Source of the DNA: an uncultured Oscillospiraceae bacterium
GTDB taxonomy: Bacteria; Bacillota; Clostridia; Oscillospirales; Oscillospiraceae
Assembly: GCA_934589705.1 (NCBI GenBank)
Contig: CAKTOH010000007.1
Span: 1 to 64,000 of the forward strand
Reading direction: 5' to 3'
Length of the DNA: 64,000 nt
Shown piece by piece: positions 15,205 through 24,046 of this stretch. The position numbers were made by a program, and so were the translations under genes. Each line of letters begins with the position of its first letter. Positions within the stretch are counted from its first letter, which is position 1. The notes beneath the pieces were generated by a model, which saw only the letters and a list, made by a program, of their open reading frames with translations, made no database searches and was not told where the DNA came from.

Positions 15205-16659
15205 ATGGTTATCAATGACAAGCTGAATCTTACCATGCTTTGCGACTACTATGAGCTGACCATGAGCCAGGGCTATTTCTCCACCGGTTTTGCCGACCGG
15301 ATCGCGTACTTCGACCTGTTCTTCCGGCAGTGCCCGGACGGCGGCGGCTTCGCCATCGCGGCAGGCCTGGAGCAGATCGTCCAGTACGTTCAGGATCTGC
15401 ATTTCGGCCCGGAGGACATCGAATATCTCCGGGGGCGGAAGATGTTCAGCGAGGACTTTTTGCGGTATCTGGCGGACTTCAAGTTCACCGGCGACATCTG
15501 GGCCGTTCCCGAGGGCACGCCCATTTTCCCCAATGAGCCCATCATCACCGTCCGGGCTCCCGCCATTCAGGCCCAGCTGGTGGAGACCTACATGCTGCTG
15601 TGCATCAACCACCAGAGCCTGATTGCCACCAAGGCCAACCGGATCGTCCGGGCCGCGGAAGGCCGGACGGTGCTGGAATTCGGCTCCCGCCGTGCCCAGG
15701 GCGCGGACGCGGCCATTCTGGGCGCCCGGGCTGCCTACATCGGCGGCTGCCACGGCACCGCCTGCACCATTTCCGACCAGCTCTTCGGCGTTCACGCCGG
15801 CGGCACCATGGCTCACGCCTGGGTGCAGATGTTCGACAGCGAATACGAGGCCTTCAAGGCCTACGCCCAGATGTACCCCAACAACGCCGTGCTGCTGGTG
15901 GACACCTACAATACCCTCAAGTCCGGCGTGCCCAACGCTATCCGGGTGTTCAACGAGGTTCTCAAGCCCCTGGGCATTACCAAGTGCGGCATCCGCCTGG
16001 ATTCCGGCGACATGGCCTATCTGACCCAGCAGGCCAGAAAAATGCTGGACGAGGCCGGGTGGACCGAGTGCGCCATTTCCGTGTCCAACTCCCTGGATGA
16101 GTACATCATCCGGGACATCCTCCGTCAGGGAGCGAAAATCGACATGTTCGGCGTAGGCGAGCGGCTGATCACCGCCCGGAGCGAACCGGTCTTCGGCGGC
16201 GTGTACAAGCTGGCCGCCGTGGAGGAGCCTGACGGCACCATCGTGCCCAAGATCAAGATTTCCGAGAACGTGGTGAAGATCACCAACCCCCACTATAAGA
16301 AGCTCTACCGGTTCTTTGCCAAGGACACCGGCAAGGCCATCGCCGACTACATCACCATCCACGATGAGGTGGTGGACGACAACCGGGATATGGAGATTTT
16401 CGACCCGGAGGCCACCTGGAAGACCAAGCGGGTCTATAACTTCACCGCCAAGGAATTGCAGGTTCCCGTGTTCCGCGGCGGCGAGCTGGTATACAAGCTG
16501 CCCACCCTGGAGGAAATCCGCGCATACTGCGCCCAGCAGGTGGACACCCTGTGGGACGAAATCAAGCGGTTCGACAATCCCCAGACCTACTATGTGGATC
16601 TTTCCCAGAAGCTGTGGGACGTGAAGTACGGTCTGCTCAAGCGCAATGGCCGGCAGTAA
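15205..16659 (+). CDS. pncB: Nicotinate phosphoribosyltransferase PncB
   Basis: 484 residues; joins nicotinate and PRPP to make nicotinate mononucleotide in NAD salvage. The N-terminus has LTMLCDYYELTMSQGY. The central phosphoribosyl region has EFGSRRAQGADAA, GGCHGTACTISD and then AGGTMAHAW. DSGDMAYL lies near residue 270. These fit the longer bacterial PncB class. The start follows GAGGTGACCGCTTT. The 3' end overlaps the next gene by 14 bases. Confidence 0.93.
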   Translation: MVINDKLNLTMLCDYYELTMSQGYFSTGFADRIAYFDLFFRQCPDGGGFAIAAGLEQIVQYVQDLHFGPEDIEYLRGRKMFSEDFLRYLADFKFTGDIWAVPEGTPIFPNEPIITVRAPAIQAQLVETYMLLCINHQSLIATKANRIVRAAEGRTVLEFGSRRAQGADAAILGARAAYIGGCHGTACTISDQLFGVHAGGTMAHAWVQMFDSEYEAFKAYAQMYPNNAVLLVDTYNTLKSGVPNAIRVFNEVLKPLGITKCGIRLDSGDMAYLTQQARKMLDEAGWTECAISVSNSLDEYIIRDILRQGAKIDMFGVGERLITARSEPVFGGVYKLAAVEEPDGTIVPKIKISENVVKITNPHYKKLYRFFAKDTGKAIADYITIHDEVVDDNRDMEIFDPEATWKTKRVYNFTAKELQVPVFRGGELVYKLPTLEEIRAYCAQQVDTLWDEIKRFDNPQTYYVDLSQKLWDVKYGLLKRNGRQ

Positions 16660-17146
16660 ACGCCCTGCTTACAGCGTTGCCCTGGGTGGGCTGCTGGGGG
16701 CACTGGCGGTGGTCATTATGGGATTGGGGACACTCATCCCCATTGCCACCTACGTCTGCCCCATGGCCTGCATTCTTCTGACCCAGGTGGTGCTGAAAAT
16801 CTGCGGCCGGCGGATCGCCTGGGCCTGGTACGGGGCGGTGGCGGTTCTGTCCTGTCTGATGGCGCCGGACAAGGAAGCGGCGGCGGTGTTCGTATTCCTG
16901 GGGTGCTATCCCATCGTCAAGCCCCGGCTGGAAAAACGGAAGTTTCCGAAGCTTGCCAAGGCGGTGTATTTCAACGCCGCCATCCTGGTCATGTACTGGC
17001 TGCTGATTTCCCTGCTGGGTCTTGAGGCTCTGGCAGAGGAATACCGGCAGACAGGCAGGATCATGCTGATTGTGCAGCTGATTCTGGGAAATGTGATTTT
17101 TTTCCTGCTGGATCGGGTGCTGGACAGAAAATTCCGGAGAAAATAG
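16646..17146 (+). CDS. Multi-pass membrane protein of unknown function downstream of pncB
   Basis: 166 residues with about four or five hydrophobic helices, the first near residues 9-34 with a Gly/Ala-rich start (ALGGLLGALAVVIMGLG) that recalls ECF-transporter S components. The C-terminal end is Arg/Lys-rich. It starts inside the 3' end of pncB (14-base overlap), so it is translated with it. A role in niacin or related vitamin uptake would fit but is a guess from position and general hydropathy only. Confidence 0.6.
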   Translation: MAGSKRPAYSVALGGLLGALAVVIMGLGTLIPIATYVCPMACILLTQVVLKICGRRIAWAWYGAVAVLSCLMAPDKEAAAVFVFLGCYPIVKPRLEKRKFPKLAKAVYFNAAILVMYWLLISLLGLEALAEEYRQTGRIMLIVQLILGNVIFFLLDRVLDRKFRRK

Positions 17147-17150
17147 AGAC

Positions 17151-17183
17151 AAAGGCTCCCCTTGGTCAGCAAGGTGAGCCTTT
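17151..17183 (+). terminator. Hairpin after the membrane protein gene (family D arms)
   Basis: AAAGGCTCCCCTTG (17151-17164) pairs with CAAGGTGAGCCTTT (17170-17183) with one mismatch. The same arms occur at 14079-14109, so this is a repeat used in a terminator position. Confidence 0.55.
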
Positions 17184-17205
17184 GCGCATTTCGGGGAGGA
17201 CATCT

Positions 17206-17460
17206 ATGTGGTATCTATATATCCTGCGCTGCGGAGACGGTAGCCTGTACACCGGCATTACCATGGACGTTCCCCGGCGGCTGGAGGCCCACCGGCAGGG
17301 CAAGGGAGCCAAGTATACCCGGGGTCGTGCTCCGCTGACCCTGTGCTATCAGGAGGAATGCGGCACCCACTCCGAGGCTCTGAAGCGGGAGCTGGCGGTG
17401 AAGGCCCTGACCAGAGCGGAAAAGGAGACGCTCATTCAGTGCGTCCCCGGTCAGAAATGA
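17206..17460 (+). CDS. GIY-YIG nuclease-domain protein, UPF0213/YhbQ type
   Basis: 84 residues forming a single GIY-YIG domain: WYLYILRCGDGSLYTGIT at the N-terminus holds the two motif strands, then RRLEAHRQGKGAKYTRGR with the catalytic-region Arg, and the final Glu-containing helix (SEALKRELAVK). Stand-alone members of this family are small DNA-binding or repair-linked nucleases of unclear role. The ATG at 17206 follows GGGGAGGA; an upstream in-frame start reads through the hairpin. Confidence 0.85.
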   Translation: MWYLYILRCGDGSLYTGITMDVPRRLEAHRQGKGAKYTRGRAPLTLCYQEECGTHSEALKRELAVKALTRAEKETLIQCVPGQK

Positions 17461-17479
17461 TTTTTTTCCGGAAATCCTA

Positions 17480-17535
17480 TTGACAAATTTCGGCAGATGC
17501 GGTATCTTGTATCCGAAAAGTTAGCCTGAACTAAC
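17480..17535 (+). promoter_or_regulatory. feo promoter with candidate DtxR/iron-type operator
   Basis: TTGACA (17480-17485), 17 bases, TATCTT (17503-17508). Just downstream, overlapping the likely start of transcription, is the inverted repeat GTTAG-CCTGAA-CTAAC (17520-17535). It resembles the TTAG...CTAA boxes bound by DtxR-family metalloregulators. Confidence 0.45.
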
Positions 17536-17611
17536 AAAAGAAATCCGGACAGGATACGCTTTTGCAGGCAAAGCCGCCGGAAAGCGGCATCGGTGCGGAA
17601 GGAGTGGGAAT

Positions 17612-17833
17612 ATGCGCACATTGAAGGACGGAAAAATCGGGCAGACCCTGGTGGTGCGGAAGCTCCACGGAGAAGGGGCGGTGCGCCGCCGGATCATGGA
17701 CATGGGAATTACCAAGAATGTGGAAATTTTTATCCGGAAGGTAGCCCCGCTGGGCGATCCTATGGAGGTCAACGTCCGGGGCTATGAGCTGAGCCTGCGG
17801 AAGGCTGACGCGGAAATGATTGAAGTTTACTGA
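17612..17833 (+). CDS. feoA: Ferrous iron transport protein A (FeoA)
   Basis: 73-residue SH3-like cytoplasmic protein that supports FeoB-driven Fe(II) import. It shows the typical order of a first strand, GEGAVRRRIMDMGI near residues 23-36, and a final NVRGYELSLRKADAEMI segment. The start follows GGAAGGAGTGGGAAT. It sits 15 bases before feoB. Confidence 0.9.
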   Translation: MRTLKDGKIGQTLVVRKLHGEGAVRRRIMDMGITKNVEIFIRKVAPLGDPMEVNVRGYELSLRKADAEMIEVY

Positions 17834-17848
17834 GAGCGGGGGAACGGT

Positions 17849-20032
17849 ATGGAATCGTCAAGGAAGATTAAAATTGCCCTGGCCGGCAATCCCAATTGCG
17901 GAAAAACTACCCTGTTCAACATTCTGACCGGCTCCAATCAGTATGTGGGCAACTGGCCCGGCGTGACGGTGGAGAAGAAGGAGGGCACCCTGAAGGGACA
18001 CCCGGAGGCGGTCATTCAGGATCTGCCCGGCATTTATTCCCTGTCCCCTTATTCGCCGGAGGAACTGGTGACCCGGCGGTATCTGGTGGAGGATCACCCG
18101 GATGTGATTCTGAACATCGTGGACGGAACGAATATTGAGCGCAATCTCTACCTGACCACCCAGCTGATGGATCTGGGCCATCCGGTGGTGCTGGCGGTGA
18201 ACATGATCGATCTGGTGCGCAAAAACGGCGATGCCATCGATCTGGAAAAGCTGGGCAAGGCGCTGGGCTGCCCCTGCATGGAAATCAGCGCGCTGAAGGG
18301 CGAGGGCTGCGTGGAGGCCGCCGAGGCGGCGCTGGCTCTGGGCAAGAATCATACCCACAGCGACCGGCCCCATGTGTTCGGCGGCAGCGTGGAGCACGCC
18401 CTGGCTCATATCGAAGAATCTATTGAAGGCAAGGTGCAGCCCAACTATCTGCGCTGGTACGCCATCAAGCTCTTTGAGCGGGACGAGATGGTGCGCAAGG
18501 AGCTGAACTTCCCCAAGGCACTTCTGGATCACCTGGAAATGCATATCCAGGACTGCGAGCGGGAGATGGACGACGACGCGGAGTCCATCATTGCCGACCA
18601 GCGGTACACCTACATTGAGTCCGTGATCCGCAAGGCCGTGCAGAAGAAGGCTCCCAAGCACTCCCTGTCGCTGTCCGACAAGATCGACCGGGTGGTGACG
18701 GATCGGGTGCTGGCTCTGCCCATCTTTGCCCTGATCATGTTCGGGATGTATGCCATCGCCATGGGCAGCTTCCCCTTCTCCATCGGCACCATTGGCTCCG
18801 ACTGGGCAAACGACGTGCTCTTCGGACAGTGGATTCCGGATGCTCTGGGCACGGTTCTTCGGGCACTGCATGTGAGCGATTGGCTTTACGGCCTGGTGAT
18901 GGACGGCATTCTGGCAGGTGTGGGCGCGGTGCTGGGCTTTGTGCCCCAGATTCTGGTGCTGTCCTTCCTGCTGTCCGTGCTGGAGGACGTGGGCTATATG
19001 TCCCGGGTGGCCTTCATTATGGACAGGCTCCTGCGCAAATTCGGCCTGTCCGGCAAATCCATCATTCCCATGCTGGTTGCCACCGGCTGCGGCGTGCCCG
19101 GCATTCTGGCCTCCCGAACCATCGAGCAGGAGAACGACCGGAAGATCACCGTCATGACCACGGGCTTCATTCCCTGCGGCGCGAAAATGCCCATCATCGG
19201 CCTGTTCGCCGGCGCGGTGTTCGGCAATTCCCCCCTGGTTGCGGTATCCGCCTTCTTCATCGGCGTTGGGGCGGTGGTGACCTCCGGCGTGATTCTGAAG
19301 AAATTCAAGACCTTTGCGGGAAAGCCCGCACCCTTTGTGATGGAGCTTCCTGCCTACCATCTGCCCTCTGCCAGAAATGTGCTCAGGGCTACCGGGGAGC
19401 GGGGCATGGACTTTGTAAAGCGGGCGACCACCATTGTCCTGCTCAGCTCCATTGTGCTGTGGTTCCTGAAGGGCTACGGCTTTGCCGGCGGCAGCTTCGG
19501 CCCGGTGGAGGACAGCAATCTGTCTCTGCTTGCGGATTTCGGCCGGCTCTTTGCCTGGATTTTCTATCCCCTGGGCTGGAAGGGGGACATGGCCTGGAAG
19601 GCAACCGTAGCCTCCATCACCGGCCTGGTCGCCAAGGAGCAGGTGGTCATGACCTTCGGCAGTCTTTATCACTTTGCCGGTGAGCTGAGCGAAAGCGGCA
19701 GCGAGATTTGGAAGCTGATCGCCGCGGACTTTGGCCCTGCCCGGGCTTACAGCTTCATGATTTTCAATCTGCTGTGCGCGCCCTGCTTCGCCGCCATCGG
19801 CGCCATCCGCCGGGAGATGGGCAGCCGGAAATGGACCTGGATTACCATCGGCTATATGTGCGCCTTTGCCTATGCCGTGTCCCTGATCGTCTTCCAGTTC
19901 GCGGGGCTGTTCACGGGGGAAGCCCATTTTGGAATCCTGACCTTTGCGGCACTGGCAGTGCTGGCGGTGCTTGTGTATCTGGTGGCGCGTAAGAACAAAT
20001 ATGCCGATGCCCAGGTACGCGTGGGCGTGTGA
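17849..20032 (+). CDS. feoB: Ferrous iron transporter B (FeoB)
   Basis: 727-residue membrane GTPase for Fe(II) uptake. The N-terminal G domain has GNPNCGKT at residues 13-20, DLPGIYSLSPYSPEE around the switch regions, and NMIDL as the base-specificity motif. The C-terminal half has about ten hydrophobic segments with the Gate motifs, including LVATGCGVPGI near residue 410 and KEQVVMTFG near 595. Expression is probably iron-repressed through the operator upstream of feoA. A Cys-rich mini-protein follows at once. Confidence 0.95.
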   Translation: MESSRKIKIALAGNPNCGKTTLFNILTGSNQYVGNWPGVTVEKKEGTLKGHPEAVIQDLPGIYSLSPYSPEELVTRRYLVEDHPDVILNIVDGTNIERNLYLTTQLMDLGHPVVLAVNMIDLVRKNGDAIDLEKLGKALGCPCMEISALKGEGCVEAAEAALALGKNHTHSDRPHVFGGSVEHALAHIEESIEGKVQPNYLRWYAIKLFERDEMVRKELNFPKALLDHLEMHIQDCEREMDDDAESIIADQRYTYIESVIRKAVQKKAPKHSLSLSDKIDRVVTDRVLALPIFALIMFGMYAIAMGSFPFSIGTIGSDWANDVLFGQWIPDALGTVLRALHVSDWLYGLVMDGILAGVGAVLGFVPQILVLSFLLSVLEDVGYMSRVAFIMDRLLRKFGLSGKSIIPMLVATGCGVPGILASRTIEQENDRKITVMTTGFIPCGAKMPIIGLFAGAVFGNSPLVAVSAFFIGVGAVVTSGVILKKFKTFAGKPAPFVMELPAYHLPSARNVLRATGERGMDFVKRATTIVLLSSIVLWFLKGYGFAGGSFGPVEDSNLSLLADFGRLFAWIFYPLGWKGDMAWKATVASITGLVAKEQVVMTFGSLYHFAGELSESGSEIWKLIAADFGPARAYSFMIFNLLCAPCFAAIGAIRREMGSRKWTWITIGYMCAFAYAVSLIVFQFAGLFTGEAHFGILTFAALAVLAVLVYLVARKNKYADAQVRVGV

Positions 20033-20041
20033 GGAAGAAAA

Positions 20042-20173
20042 ATGGGCAATGTGATTGTCATCGGAGTCCTGCTCTGCGTGGTGGGACTGGCCGTTCGCTT
20101 CCTGCGCCGGCAGAAAAAGCAGGGCGGCTGCTGCGGCGATTGCAGCCACTGCGGCGGCTGCAAACGAGAATAA
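20042..20173 (+). CDS. FeoB-associated Cys-rich membrane protein
   Basis: 43 residues: one N-terminal transmembrane helix (about residues 4-19), then a basic stretch and a tail with five cysteines between residues 30 and 40. Such mini-proteins often follow feoB in Firmicutes and are thought to help deliver or gate iron. It starts nine bases after feoB with GTGAGGAAGAAA before the ATG. It is shorter than common ORF cut-offs. Confidence 0.8.
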   Translation: MGNVIVIGVLLCVVGLAVRFLRRQKKQGGCCGDCSHCGGCKRE

Positions 20174-20182
20174 ACAGCCTGA

Positions 20183-20212
20183 GGGACACCGGGAAACCGG
20201 TGTCCCTTTTTT
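20183..20212 (+). terminator. Rho-independent terminator of the feo operon
   Basis: A perfect GGGACACCGG/CCGGTGTCCC stem (20183-20192 with 20197-20206), GAAA loop and six Ts. Confidence 0.92.
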
Positions 20213-20234
20213 CTGCCTTGGAGGAAAGAAGGAC

Positions 20235-20263
20235 TTGCAATTGCCTGGGAATTCGACTATAAT
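20235..20263 (+). promoter_or_regulatory. smc promoter
   Basis: TTGCAA (20235-20240), 17 bases, perfect TATAAT (20258-20263), 32 bases before the smc start. Confidence 0.65.
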
Positions 20264-20295
20264 AAACTGAATTATTATCTGCAAGAGGTTACGCT

Positions 20296-23200
20296 GTGTA
20301 CTTAAAATCACTGGAATTGCAGGGCTTCAAGTCCTTCCCGGATAAGACCCTGATTCGCTTCGGCGACGACATCACCGCCATTGTCGGCCCCAACGGCTCA
20401 GGCAAGTCGAATATCTCCGATGCCATTTTGTGGGTGCTGGGCGAGCAGAGCTCCAAATCTTTGCGAGGCGCGAAAATGGAGGACGTGATCTTCGGCGGTA
20501 CTCAGAAGCGGGGAGCCGTGGGCTTTGCCGAGGCCACCCTGACCCTGGACAACACCGACCGGGCGCTGGCCTATGATGCCGACGAGGTGATGGTCACCCG
20601 GAGGTATTACCGCAGCGGCGACGGGGAATACTACATCAATAAGCAGTCTGCCCGGCTCCGGGACATCAATGAGCTGTTCATGGACACCGGCCTGGGCAAG
20701 GAGGGCTACTCCAACATCGGTCAGGGGCGTATCGATGAGATACTTTCCCTGAAAAGCGGCGACCGCCGGGAGATTTTCGAGGAGGCCGCGGGCATTTCCA
20801 AGTATCGCCACCGGAAAGAGGAGACGGAGAAGAAGCTGGAGCACACCGAGGACAACCTGCTTCGCATCGGCGACAAGGTCTCCGAGCTGGAATTGCAGCT
20901 GGAGCCGCTGAAGGCTCAGTCGGAGAAGGCAAAAAAGTACCTGGAACTGAAGGAAGAACTGAAGGGTGTGGAGGTAGCCGTGTGGCTGGACACCCTGGAA
21001 AAGCTTTCCGCCCAGGCGAAAAAGGCGGAAGAGGACTACGCCTCCGCCTCCTTTGTCCTGCAGCAGGCCCATGACGACCTGGACGGCCTCTACCGTCAGG
21101 CCGAGGAACTGGCAAAGACTTTGCACACCCGGGATGAGGAGCTGGAAACCGTCCGGGTGAAGGTGAATATGCTCAGCGCCACCCACCAGCAGCTGGACGG
21201 CCAGATGGCGGTTTTGCGGGGCAATGTGGATAACAACCGGAGCAATATCGCCCGGATCGAGGAAGAACTGAAGGGGCAGGAGGATCGCAGCGGCGGCATT
21301 TCCGCCCAGATTCAGCAGGCCGACGACCGGATTGGAGAAATCGAGAAGCTGCTGGAAGAGAAGCGGCAGCAGCTGGCAAGCTGCCAGCAGGAGCTGACAG
21401 CCCTGACTGCCAATGCCCAGGGCATTACCCGGCAGTATCTGGAGCTGCGGGGAAAGGAATCTACCCTCTCCGCGGACATTGCGGGGGCTCAGGCGGATAT
21501 CCGGGGTCTGGAAGAAAGCCGTCAGCAGTCCCGGCAGCGGCTGGAGGAGCTGGAAGGGGATCTGAGTTCCGGAGCCTCCCGGCGGGAAGAGGCGAGGGCA
21601 AAACTGGACGAGTGCCGAACCCAGCTTCGCACCGCCCGGGAGAATGTGACCGCGGCGAACAATACCATTTCCGGCTATACCCTCCGCCAGACCACCCGGA
21701 CAAAACGCCGGGAGGAACTGGAAGAGAAAATGCGGGAAATTGTCCGTACTTTGGACTCCGTTTCCGCAAAAACCCGGGTGTTCCGGGCTATGGAGCGGGA
21801 TTTTGAAAGCTATAACAAGGCCGTCCGGATGGTGATGCAGGAGGCTCAGCGTGGGGCATTGCGGAACATCCACGGGCCGGTCTCCCGGCTGATTCGCGCG
21901 GAGGACAGCTGCACCCTGGCAGTGGAGATCGCCCTGGGCGCGGCCATGCAGCAGATTGTGGTGGGGAATGAAGCCGACGGCAAGGCGGCCATTTCCTACT
22001 TAAAACGCACCGGCGGCGGTCGGGCCACCTTCCTGCCCATGAGCAATATCCAGGGCAGAACCCTACAGGAGACAGGTTTGGAGGATTGCCGGGGCTTTGT
22101 GGGCATCGCCTCCCAGCTGGTGAAAACCCAGGACACCTACCGGGGCATTGTGGAGAACCTTCTGGGTCGGACGGTGATCGTCCAGGACATGGACGCCGCC
22201 ATCGCCATGGCGAAGAAGTACCACAACCGGTTCAAAATCGTCACCCTGGACGGCCAGGTCATGAACCCCGGCGGCTCCATGACCGGCGGCTCCGTCAATA
22301 AGGACGCGGGCATTCTCTCCCGGGCCAACGAATTGGAAAAGCTGACTTTGCAGGAAAAGAAGCTTCAGGAAGACCGACAGGTGTTGGAGGCCGATTTGCA
22401 GGAGGCCCGGCGGCAGTGCGACCAGGTGGAATTCCAGCTTTCCGCCGCCCGGGATCAGCTCCGGGAGGCAGAGGATCAGGTGCTTCGGCTGGAAGGCCAG
22501 GAGAAGCAGCATGAAATTCTGCTCAGCGCCATTGAGGAGGCGGAAGGCTCTGCCCGCCGGGAGCGGGAGACCCTGGCTGCCCGGGACAGCAGCGACCGGG
22601 AGCGGTACGCCGCCCAGCAGACGAAAATTCAGCTTTACGAAAAAGAACTGTCCGAAACCAGAAGCAAGCTGGCTCTCTTGGAGGACAATCAGTCCGAGGC
22701 CGCCCAGGCCAACACCGCCATTACGGACAAAATGACCGCCCTGAAAACCGAGGAGGCGGCCATGGAGGCCGAGCGGACGACAGCTCTGTCTCACATTGCC
22801 GATTTGCGGCAGCTTCAGGGCGACATGGAGGGCGACCGGGAGAAGAAAGTGGCGCTGATGGCCGCCATCGAGGAAGAAAACACCCGGCTGGCCGGGGAAA
22901 TTGAGAGCCTGCGCCAGCGTCAGGCGGACAACGACGCGGAAAGTGCCCAGCTGAACGGGCAGCTGCAGCAGGTTCTGGACAGCCGTGCCCAGGCGGAGGC
23001 CGCCAAAACCCGGGCGGAGCGGGATGCCCAGGACAAGAGCAAGGACATCCTGACCATGGAGCGTTCCTGCGCCCTGCTGGAGCAGAAGAAAGTCACCTCC
23101 GCCATGGAGGAGCGGCAGATTACGGACAAGCTCTGGGATTCCTACGGCCTGACTCCGGGCACTGCCGCCGAGTTCCGGGGAGACATCGAGAATGTGGCGG

Positions 23201-23868
23201 CAGGCAACCGCCGCTCTGCCGAGCTGAAGCGGAAGATTTCCGCCCTGGGCACCCCCAATCTGGGCGCCATCGAGGAATACGCCCGGGTGAACGAGCGCTA
23301 CAGCTATCTTGCCTCCCAGCGGGACGACGTGCTGAACTCCAAGCGGGAGCTGGAATCCATCATCCGGGATATCACCGCGGAAATGACCACAATTTTTGTG
23401 GAGGAATTCGGGAAAATCGACCATTATTTCGGTCAGACCTTCGAGGAAATGTTCGGCGGCGGAAAGGGTCAGCTGATTCTGGAAGATCCTCAGAACCCTC
23501 TGACCTGCGGCATTGAGATTCGGGTGCAGCCCCCCGGAAAGCAGGTGAAGACCATCACGCTGCTCTCCGGCGGCGAGAAGGCCTTTGTGGCCACGGCGCT
23601 GTACTTTGCCATTTTGAAGGTGCGGCCCACCCCCTTCTGTCTGCTGGACGAAATCGACGCCGCTTTGGACGACCGAAACGTGGAGCGGTTCGCGGGTTAT
23701 CTGCACAATCTGTCCAAGAAGACCCAGTTCATCGTCATCACCCACCGCCGGGGCACTATGGAGGCCTCCGATGTGCTCTACGGCGTGACCATGCAGGAGC
23801 AGGGCGTGTCGAAGCTGCTGCGGCTGGACCTGAATCAGATGGAGCAGTATCTGGGAATCGTGGAATAA
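20296..23868 (+). CDS. smc: Chromosome segregation SMC protein
   Basis: 1190-residue condensin ATPase that extrudes DNA loops and organises the origin region. Walker A GPNGSGKS is at residues 31-38. Two long coiled-coil arms rich in Glu/Gln/Arg flank a hinge at about 510-670 (with GGSMTGGS near its end). LSGGEK is at about 1090-1095, followed by Walker B LLDEIDAALDD. It starts with GTG; AAGAGG lies upstream and no better ATG is available. It precedes ftsY, a common Firmicutes order. No scpA or scpB gene is in the window. Confidence 0.96.
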   Translation: MYLKSLELQGFKSFPDKTLIRFGDDITAIVGPNGSGKSNISDAILWVLGEQSSKSLRGAKMEDVIFGGTQKRGAVGFAEATLTLDNTDRALAYDADEVMVTRRYYRSGDGEYYINKQSARLRDINELFMDTGLGKEGYSNIGQGRIDEILSLKSGDRREIFEEAAGISKYRHRKEETEKKLEHTEDNLLRIGDKVSELELQLEPLKAQSEKAKKYLELKEELKGVEVAVWLDTLEKLSAQAKKAEEDYASASFVLQQAHDDLDGLYRQAEELAKTLHTRDEELETVRVKVNMLSATHQQLDGQMAVLRGNVDNNRSNIARIEEELKGQEDRSGGISAQIQQADDRIGEIEKLLEEKRQQLASCQQELTALTANAQGITRQYLELRGKESTLSADIAGAQADIRGLEESRQQSRQRLEELEGDLSSGASRREEARAKLDECRTQLRTARENVTAANNTISGYTLRQTTRTKRREELEEKMREIVRTLDSVSAKTRVFRAMERDFESYNKAVRMVMQEAQRGALRNIHGPVSRLIRAEDSCTLAVEIALGAAMQQIVVGNEADGKAAISYLKRTGGGRATFLPMSNIQGRTLQETGLEDCRGFVGIASQLVKTQDTYRGIVENLLGRTVIVQDMDAAIAMAKKYHNRFKIVTLDGQVMNPGGSMTGGSVNKDAGILSRANELEKLTLQEKKLQEDRQVLEADLQEARRQCDQVEFQLSAARDQLREAEDQVLRLEGQEKQHEILLSAIEEAEGSARRERETLAARDSSDRERYAAQQTKIQLYEKELSETRSKLALLEDNQSEAAQANTAITDKMTALKTEEAAMEAERTTALSHIADLRQLQGDMEGDREKKVALMAAIEEENTRLAGEIESLRQRQADNDAESAQLNGQLQQVLDSRAQAEAAKTRAERDAQDKSKDILTMERSCALLEQKKVTSAMEERQITDKLWDSYGLTPGTAAEFRGDIENVAAGNRRSAELKRKISALGTPNLGAIEEYARVNERYSYLASQRDDVLNSKRELESIIRDITAEMTTIFVEEFGKIDHYFGQTFEEMFGGGKGQLILEDPQNPLTCGIEIRVQPPGKQVKTITLLSGGEKAFVATALYFAILKVRPTPFCLLDEIDAALDDRNVERFAGYLHNLSKKTQFIVITHRRGTMEASDVLYGVTMQEQGVSKLLRLDLNQMEQYLGIVE

Positions 23869-24032
23869 CGGAAGCTCTGATGAAATCCACGAGAGCTGAC
23901 AGCGAGAGATTTTTCCTCTAGGCGAAGGCTTTGAAAGTGGAGGAATACTGTATGTATTTCCCACTTTCAAAGCTGCACGAATAGAGAAAAAGATCCGCTG
24001 TTCAGCCGAAGCGGATTTCTTCAGAGTTTCCG
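23869..24032. repeat. Family A element, long form, between smc and ftsY
   Basis: Ends CGGAAGCTCTGA and TCAGAGTTTCCG form the outer inverted repeat. An inner stem is CTTTGAAAGTGG / CCACTTTCAAAG around GGAATACTGTATGTATT. AGATCCGCTGTTCAGCC mirrors the loop sequence of the short copies. The element occupies nearly all of the 178-bp gap. Confidence 0.75.
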
Positions 24033-24046
24033 AAAGGAGAAAAAGT

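Noticed and set aside
17858..20311. 817-codon open frame antisense to feoB
   Set aside because: Same reason; feoB on the plus strand has all family motifs.
20398..21873. Long open frame antisense to smc
   Set aside because: Shadow of smc coiled-coil coding sequence, with a low-complexity product.
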